Origin: Planctomycetaceae bacterium
GTDB lineage: Bacteria; Planctomycetota; Phycisphaerae; UBA1845; UTPLA1
Assembly: GCA_011525745.1 (NCBI GenBank)
Contig: WYBU01000066.1
Coordinates: 62,001 to 126,000 of the forward strand
Reading direction: 5' to 3'
Length of the DNA stretch: 64,000 nucleotides
Each line of letters opens with the position of its first letter. Positions within the stretch are counted from its first letter, which is position 1. Below, piece after piece: positions 60,204 through 64,000 of this stretch. Under the pieces are notes generated by a model. It was not told the DNA's origin. It made no database searches and saw nothing but the letters and a program-made list of their open reading frames with translations. The translations under genes and the position numbers were made by a program.

Positions 60204-61658
60204 CTACTTCTTGCGGGATTTCTCCTTCTCGCGGTCGGTCTTCTGCGGGCGTTTGACCCAGATATCGTCGCCCTCTTTCAAACCCGTCACAATATGCGTG
60301 TCGTTGCCGTCGGTCATGCCGATGGTGACGGGCACTTTCTTTTCGTCCCAGGTGGCGCTTTCGTTTTCGCGCCAGGGGACATAGACAAACACGTCCTTGC
60401 CTTCGCTGACAAGGGCCTCGTTCTTCACTTTCAAAACGCCGTTCACGCGGTCGGCGGTGAATTGAACGTCACCATCCAGACCCAGCAAATGGTATAGATC
60501 GTCGCCCACCAGCAGGATGCGGACGTCGAACGTGATGACGTTGGACACGGTTCGCGGTTCGGGCAGGATGCGTTCGATGATTCCCTCATACGCGTCGGCC
60601 CCGACGCTGATGCGGACGCGTTGATGGACCAGCGAATCGACCCGGGGCTGATCGATTTCGTCCGATGCCGCCGGCGGCTCGTCGCCGTTGGTTCCGCCCG
60701 CGCGCGGCGACGAAGCGGGCGGCAACGGCGCCGCGCTGATCAGTTCTTCGTAGGAGACTTCGCGCGTCTGGCCGGGGCGGGCGAATTCCGGCGAGATCTT
60801 TCGCACCGCGCCGATGTCGGAGCCATCGACCTGGGCGATGATGTAGATGCGCGAGACGTCGGCCAGGTACATCAGCGGCGTGCCGCTCATCAGCGTCGAT
60901 TTGCCGCCCTGAACGATCTCACCTTCGTGAACGCGGATGCTGTAAACCAACCCGTCGATGGGCGAATAGAGCTTGGTTTCTATCAACCGCTGCTTGGCCT
61001 CGTCGAGGGCCTTCTGCGCCGAGTCGAGCACGGCGTGCGCGGCGGCCACGTCCTCTTCGGCACTGCGGACCATGATCGTTTCGTTGTTGCGGGCGCGACC
61101 CAGTTCGGCCTCGGCGCGTTTCAGGTTGGCCTTGGCGTTGTTGAGATTGGCCGTGACGCGCCGCACCTCGATTTCGGTCTTTGCCTGGACGCCGGCCAGC
61201 TTGTCGTGCTCGATCTGAGCCTGCTCGACCTGCACGGCGGCCTGGTCGCGGAGGGCCTCGGCCACCTCTACGTCAAGCGGGCGGTTGCGGCGGGCCTCGT
61301 CGAGGCGAATGACGGCCTGCTCGTGGGCGGCATTGGCGCGGTCCGTTTCGGCCTGAGCGCGGTCGACGTTGCGCGTTTCGTCGATGGGATCGAGTTCGAG
61401 GAGGATGTCGCCGGCCTTGACCATCTGGCCGGCAACCACGTGAATCTTGGCAACTTCGCCGCTGGCCTTGGACTTGATCTCGACCTGCTTGTTGGCCTGG
61501 ATGCTGCCGGAGGCGGAGACAGGGATCACGAGGTCGCCGCGAACGACCTTTTCCATCTTGCCGTCGAGCCAGGGGTTTGCGAGTCGAAAATTGCGGCCCC
61601 AGGCGACCAGTGCCACGACGCCGGCCAGGGCCATGCCCGCCACGATGAGCTTTTTCAT
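60204..61658 (-). CDS. MacA-like membrane-fusion adaptor (HlyD family)
   Basis: This 484-aa protein has a membrane helix (LIVAGMALAGVVALVAWG), a lipoyl domain (SGSIQANKQVEIKSKASGEV), a long coiled coil (QAETDRANAAHEQAVIRL ... AELGRARNNETIMV), the second lipoyl half (YSPIDGLVYSIRVHEGE), a beta barrel, and a C-terminal membrane-proximal region. A charged insertion near residues 310-340 extends it. It bridges the ABC permease and an outer channel. The ATG has GGAG upstream. Confidence 0.92.
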   Translation of the reverse strand: MKKLIVAGMALAGVVALVAWGRNFRLANPWLDGKMEKVVRGDLVIPVSASGSIQANKQVEIKSKASGEVAKIHVVAGQMVKAGDILLELDPIDETRNVDRAQAETDRANAAHEQAVIRLDEARRNRPLDVEVAEALRDQAAVQVEQAQIEHDKLAGVQAKTEIEVRRVTANLNNAKANLKRAEAELGRARNNETIMVRSAEEDVAAAHAVLDSAQKALDEAKQRLIETKLYSPIDGLVYSIRVHEGEIVQGGKSTLMSGTPLMYLADVSRIYIIAQVDGSDIGAVRKISPEFARPGQTREVSYEELISAAPLPPASSPRAGGTNGDEPPAASDEIDQPRVDSLVHQRVRISVGADAYEGIIERILPEPRTVSNVITFDVRILLVGDDLYHLLGLDGDVQFTADRVNGVLKVKNEALVSEGKDVFVYVPWRENESATWDEKKVPVTIGMTDGNDTHIVTGLKEGDDIWVKRPQKTDREKEKSRKK

Positions 61659-62056
61659 GACGCAACGTTCTCCAAGTCAGGATAAGCGGATTGCATCGCC
61701 CGGCCTTTCTCGAAATCCGGTCCCGGCAATCTGGGGGCCGCGTTTCGACGACGTCCGAAGCGCTCGGACGACTCGTCGGCGGGCGACCACGGAGCCGCGC
61801 ACGCCCATCCGCGCTCGGGGCGTAGATCCGCCGCGTGGATGCGGTCGCGGGCGATCCGCGCGGAGGAAAACCGGAGCACGCCTGTGGAACATTGTAGCGG
61901 AAGCCGGCGGCCGCCGCGCGGGCGCGATCACCGAAACCGCTTTTGACATCGAGCGTCCCTCGCACTAACTTACGCGGCGGAAGTCGGGGGGTTCGGCGCA
62001 GCGCGTTCGCGGCCGGCGACGCGCAGCGCGGTGTATCGTAAAAGGAAACCGAACCG
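61659..62056. other. Intergenic stretch with promoter of the STAS gene
   Basis: No gene is supported. The only notable content is a consensus-like promoter at 61943-61971. Confidence 0.55.
61943..61971 (+). promoter_or_regulatory. Sigma70-type promoter for the STAS gene
   Basis: TTGACA (61943-61948), 17-base spacer, TAACTT (61966-61971). It is 85 bases before the start codon. Confidence 0.5.
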
Positions 62057-62431
62057 ATGCCGTTGCAGAACTGGTCGGAACGCATCATTCTCGTGTCGCT
62101 GTCGGATGATCCGCAGTTCAGCGACGACATGAACGCGCTGGCGGAGCAGATTCAACAGCGCGGCGGGGCGGACGTACTGCTTGACTTTTCCGAGGTCAAT
62201 TTTCTCAATTCATCCAACATCGCCAAGCTGCTGAAGCTGCGCAAGACGCTCAGCAGCGTACACGCCGGCAAGCTCATCCTGTGCGGCATCCGCACGTCGG
62301 CCTGGGGTATTTTTCTCGTCACCGGGCTGGACAAGATTTTCACGTTTTCCGACGACGTTCCGACCGGGCTGACGATGCTTCAGATCGGCGGCGGCGAACA
62401 GAAGCCGCCAGCGCGCCCGGCGGATGCGTAG
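62057..62431 (+). CDS. STAS-domain protein
   Basis: This 124-aa STAS protein has VLLDFSEVNFLNSSNIAKLL, where SpoIIAA-type proteins have DSSG at the phosphorylation loop; here it reads NSSN. The LILCGIRTSAWGIFLVTGLD half completes the fold. It is a likely anti-anti-sigma or scaffold factor of unknown target. The ATG follows AAAGGAAA. Confidence 0.85.
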   Translation: MPLQNWSERIILVSLSDDPQFSDDMNALAEQIQQRGGADVLLDFSEVNFLNSSNIAKLLKLRKTLSSVHAGKLILCGIRTSAWGIFLVTGLDKIFTFSDDVPTGLTMLQIGGGEQKPPARPADA

Positions 62432-62824
62432 GCGGATGGCCGCTAATCCGCAGGGTCCGCCGTGTGGATCATCAGCCATCAACTATCCGCCATCAACTCA
62501 GGTTGCGCCCAAAAATCACGTGCACCATTTCGGGGGGCGGCATGGTCAAGCCCCCGCGCGAAGCAGCCCTCCCAGTTTCGGGTGGTACGGGCGTCCCGCT
62601 CGTCTGTCGTTCACCCGCGAGGGCTGGGCCATGTTGAGCGTCGACGTGCCTGACCGCCGCTGATTCCGTTCAGGCCGTTACTGTGCGCGCCCCACGCGGC
62701 ACGTTTCGCAAACGTGCGTGAGCTTGGGTTGCACGTTTGACTAGCCTGCGTTGCGGGTCGATCCCGGTTGTCGACGCTGCGGGGCTTTGAAGAACGCGGG
62801 TTTGACCGCGCCACACAATATCGT
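62432..62824. other. Intergenic stretch with hairpin copy 6 and a perfect stem-loop
   Basis: No gene is supported. It contains hairpin-family copy 6 at 62536-62640 and a perfect 8-bp stem GCACGTTT-CGC-AAACGTGC at 62699-62717. The STAS and DJ-1 genes converge here. Confidence 0.6.
62536..62640. repeat. Dispersed hairpin family, copy 6 with nested GGTGGTACGGG module
   Basis: The left arm GCGGCATGGTCAAGCCC then CCGCGCG pairs with the right arm CGCGAGGGCTGGGCCATG. The loop holds GGTGGTACGGGCGTCCCG like copy 4. Confidence 0.75.
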
Positions 62825-63385
62825 TCACGGGCCGCGGCGCTGTGGCGATTCGCCGTGCGCGGCATCCGACAAAAAGTGTACGATCGCCGCGCCGAAATCC
62901 GGCAGGTCCGGCGGGCGGCGGCTGGAGATGTGATGTCGGTCGACCACGACCGGCTGATCGACCCACTCGGCCCCGGCGTTCGTCAGATCGTCGCGAATTC
63001 CGGGCGTGCTGGTCATGCGCACGCCGCGCGCCACGCCGGCGGAGATGGCGATCCACGGGCCGTGACAGATGGAGGCGATCAGCCTTTTTGCCGCATCGAA
63101 TGCGCGCACCAGCTCCAGCACCTTCGGATCTCGGCGCAGCTTGTCAGGCGCCCAGCCGCCGACGAGCACCACGCCGTCGAAATCCGCCGCTTTCACATCG
63201 TCGATGGCGACGTCGGTGTGACAGGGATAGCCGTTCTTGCCGCGACAAGTAGCGCGTGCCTTCGCTCCCGCCGTTACAACCGTCGCGCCGGCCTCGATCA
63301 GCCGCAGCCGCGGGTACCACAGTTCGAGGTCTTCGTAGTCGTCGGCGACGAAGATCAGGATGCGACGTCCCGATAGCGGTTTCAT
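62825..63385 (-). CDS. DJ-1/PfpI family protein
   Basis: This 186-aa protein has the family fold with the acidic residue in DDYEDLELWYP and the nucleophilic elbow Cys-His in ASICHGPWIAISAG. Family members are peptidases, glyoxalases (deglycases) or chaperones; the sequence alone does not decide. The ATG at 63385 has GAGGAT about 8 bases upstream. It follows pheS by 10 bases, so they may share a message. Confidence 0.9.
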   Translation of the reverse strand: MKPLSGRRILIFVADDYEDLELWYPRLRLIEAGATVVTAGAKARATCRGKNGYPCHTDVAIDDVKAADFDGVVLVGGWAPDKLRRDPKVLELVRAFDAAKRLIASICHGPWIAISAGVARGVRMTSTPGIRDDLTNAGAEWVDQPVVVDRHHISSRRPPDLPDFGAAIVHFLSDAAHGESPQRRGP

Positions 63386-63395
63386 GGCACGATCC

Positions 63396-64000
63396 TCAAA
63401 TGAGCGGTCCGCACAGTCGCTCCGGATGCACCAGGGCGCGCAGATCGGCGCTGTTCAGCAGCCGGATGTCGGCGATGCCGTACTTCATCATGGCCAGGCG
63501 CGTCAGGCCGAGTCCGAATGCGAAGCCGGTGAACTCGGCCGGATCGATGCCGCCGAAGCGCAACACGTTGGGATGCACCATGCCGCAGGGGCAGACCTCG
63601 ACCCAGCCGCTGCGCTTGCAGACCGGACAACCCTTTCCGTCGCACAGGGCGCAGGACATATCCAGCTCGAAGCCCGGCTCGACGAAGGGAAAATAGCCCG
63701 GCCGCAGGCGGACTTTCAACTCGCGGCGAAAGACCTGCTGGAGCATCACACGCATGACGGCGATGAGATTGGCTACCGAGATGCCGCGGTCGACCATCAG
63801 CCCCTCGACCTGGAAGAACGTGTTCTCGTGCGAGGCGTCGAGCGTTTCGTATCGAAAGCAGCGTCCCGGCGCGATGACGCGCAGCGGCGCGCCGAAGCGC
63901 TCCATGGCGCGCACCTGGCATGGCGACGTGTGCGTTCGCAGTACGCAGCCGTTATCGACGTGGAACGTATCCTGCATGTCGCGCGCGGGGTGCATGGCCG
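63396..64000 (-). CDS. pheS: Phenylalanyl-tRNA synthetase alpha subunit (3' part)
   Basis: The window contains the last roughly 200 residues of this class II synthetase; the start lies past the edge. Motif 1/2 regions [15 protein letters not shown] and [16 protein letters not shown] and motif 3 [15 protein letters not shown] are present. [17 protein letters not shown] followed by CPCGMVHP is the Cys-rich insertion seen in many bacterial PheS. It charges tRNA-Phe together with PheT. Confidence 0.96.
   Translation of the reverse strand, partial: AMHPARDMQDTFHVDNGCVLRTHTSPCQVRAMERFGAPLRVIAPGRCFRYETLDASHENTFFQVEGLMVDRGISVANLIAVMRVMLQQVFRRELKVRLRPGYFPFVEPGFELDMSCALCDGKGCPVCKRSGWVEVCPCGMVHPNVLRFGGIDPAEFTGFAFGLGLTRLAMMKYGIADIRLLNSADLRALVHPERLCGPLI

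Noticed and set aside
62432-62824. Small genes in the STAS to DJ-1 gap
   Set aside because: Content is explained by the hairpin copy and the stem-loop; short frames have no start signals.

Overview
The window is GC-rich, densely coded bacterial DNA that looks planctomycetal, probably Phycisphaerae-like. The evidence is a very long GreA (735 aa) with a large N-terminal extension of the kind known from Chlamydia, a DUF1844 protein, a type I sulfatase, a PepSY plus DUF1080-type secreted protein, a C-terminal-haem cytochrome c, several F-T-L-V-E-L-L-type prepilins, and many palindromic intergenic repeats. This placement is inference from family content; no rRNA is present to confirm it. I found no tRNA, rRNA, CRISPR array, transposase or phage gene.

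Layout. 1-133: 3' end of an asparagine-synthetase-like gene. 500-1933: a GlcD-type oxidase. 2450-22886 (all minus strand): one type IV pilus / type II secretion-like locus. In transcription order it holds five prepilin or pilus-shaft-like genes and a small membrane protein, then pilM, pilN, pilO, a PilP-like gene, a secretin, a TPR lipoprotein, a histidine kinase, a response regulator, an HD-GYP protein, a STAS protein, pilB, pilT and pilC. Many junctions are 4-base ATGA/GTGA overlaps. 23490-31477: aldehyde dehydrogenase, cytochrome c, PepSY protein, SEC-C protein, LemA, Nudix, S1/P1-like nuclease, an unknown secreted protein and ribosomal protein L27. 31788-38054: DUF1844, sulfatase, ArgS, a FecR-like protein and a methylisocitrate-lyase-like enzyme. 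38136-41161: a second motor pair, an FHA-domain/PilB-type ATPase fusion and a second PilT. 41638-47307: small membrane protein, TatC, PilZ protein, FliA-like sigma factor, RluA-like protein and MreC. 47482-52228: a two-gene RND efflux operon. 52439-57659: S9 peptidase and long GreA. 57923-61658: a MacAB-like ABC export operon. 62057-64000: STAS protein, DJ-1/PfpI protein and the 3' part of pheS.

How it works together. The main locus encodes nearly a whole envelope-spanning pilus machine: secretin, inner-membrane PilMNOP, platform PilC, motors PilB and PilT, and pilins. It carries its own signalling genes. PilB has an MshEN-type domain, a known c-di-GMP sensor, and an HD-GYP protein, predicted to degrade c-di-GMP, is encoded just upstream. 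A PilZ protein and a second PilB-like motor with an intact FHA domain lie elsewhere in the window, so both c-di-GMP and phosphothreonine signalling may act on the motors (inference).

Between genes there are several families of short dispersed repeats. One is a hairpin family with two arms and a variable loop (at least six copies). Another is a short GGCACGGGCT-type palindrome. A third is a GAGCCGCGAAGCGT-type element, which also forms a seven-copy 40-bp tandem array. A GGGAACAG-type repeat, otherwise intergenic here, also lies in frame inside the RND pump gene.
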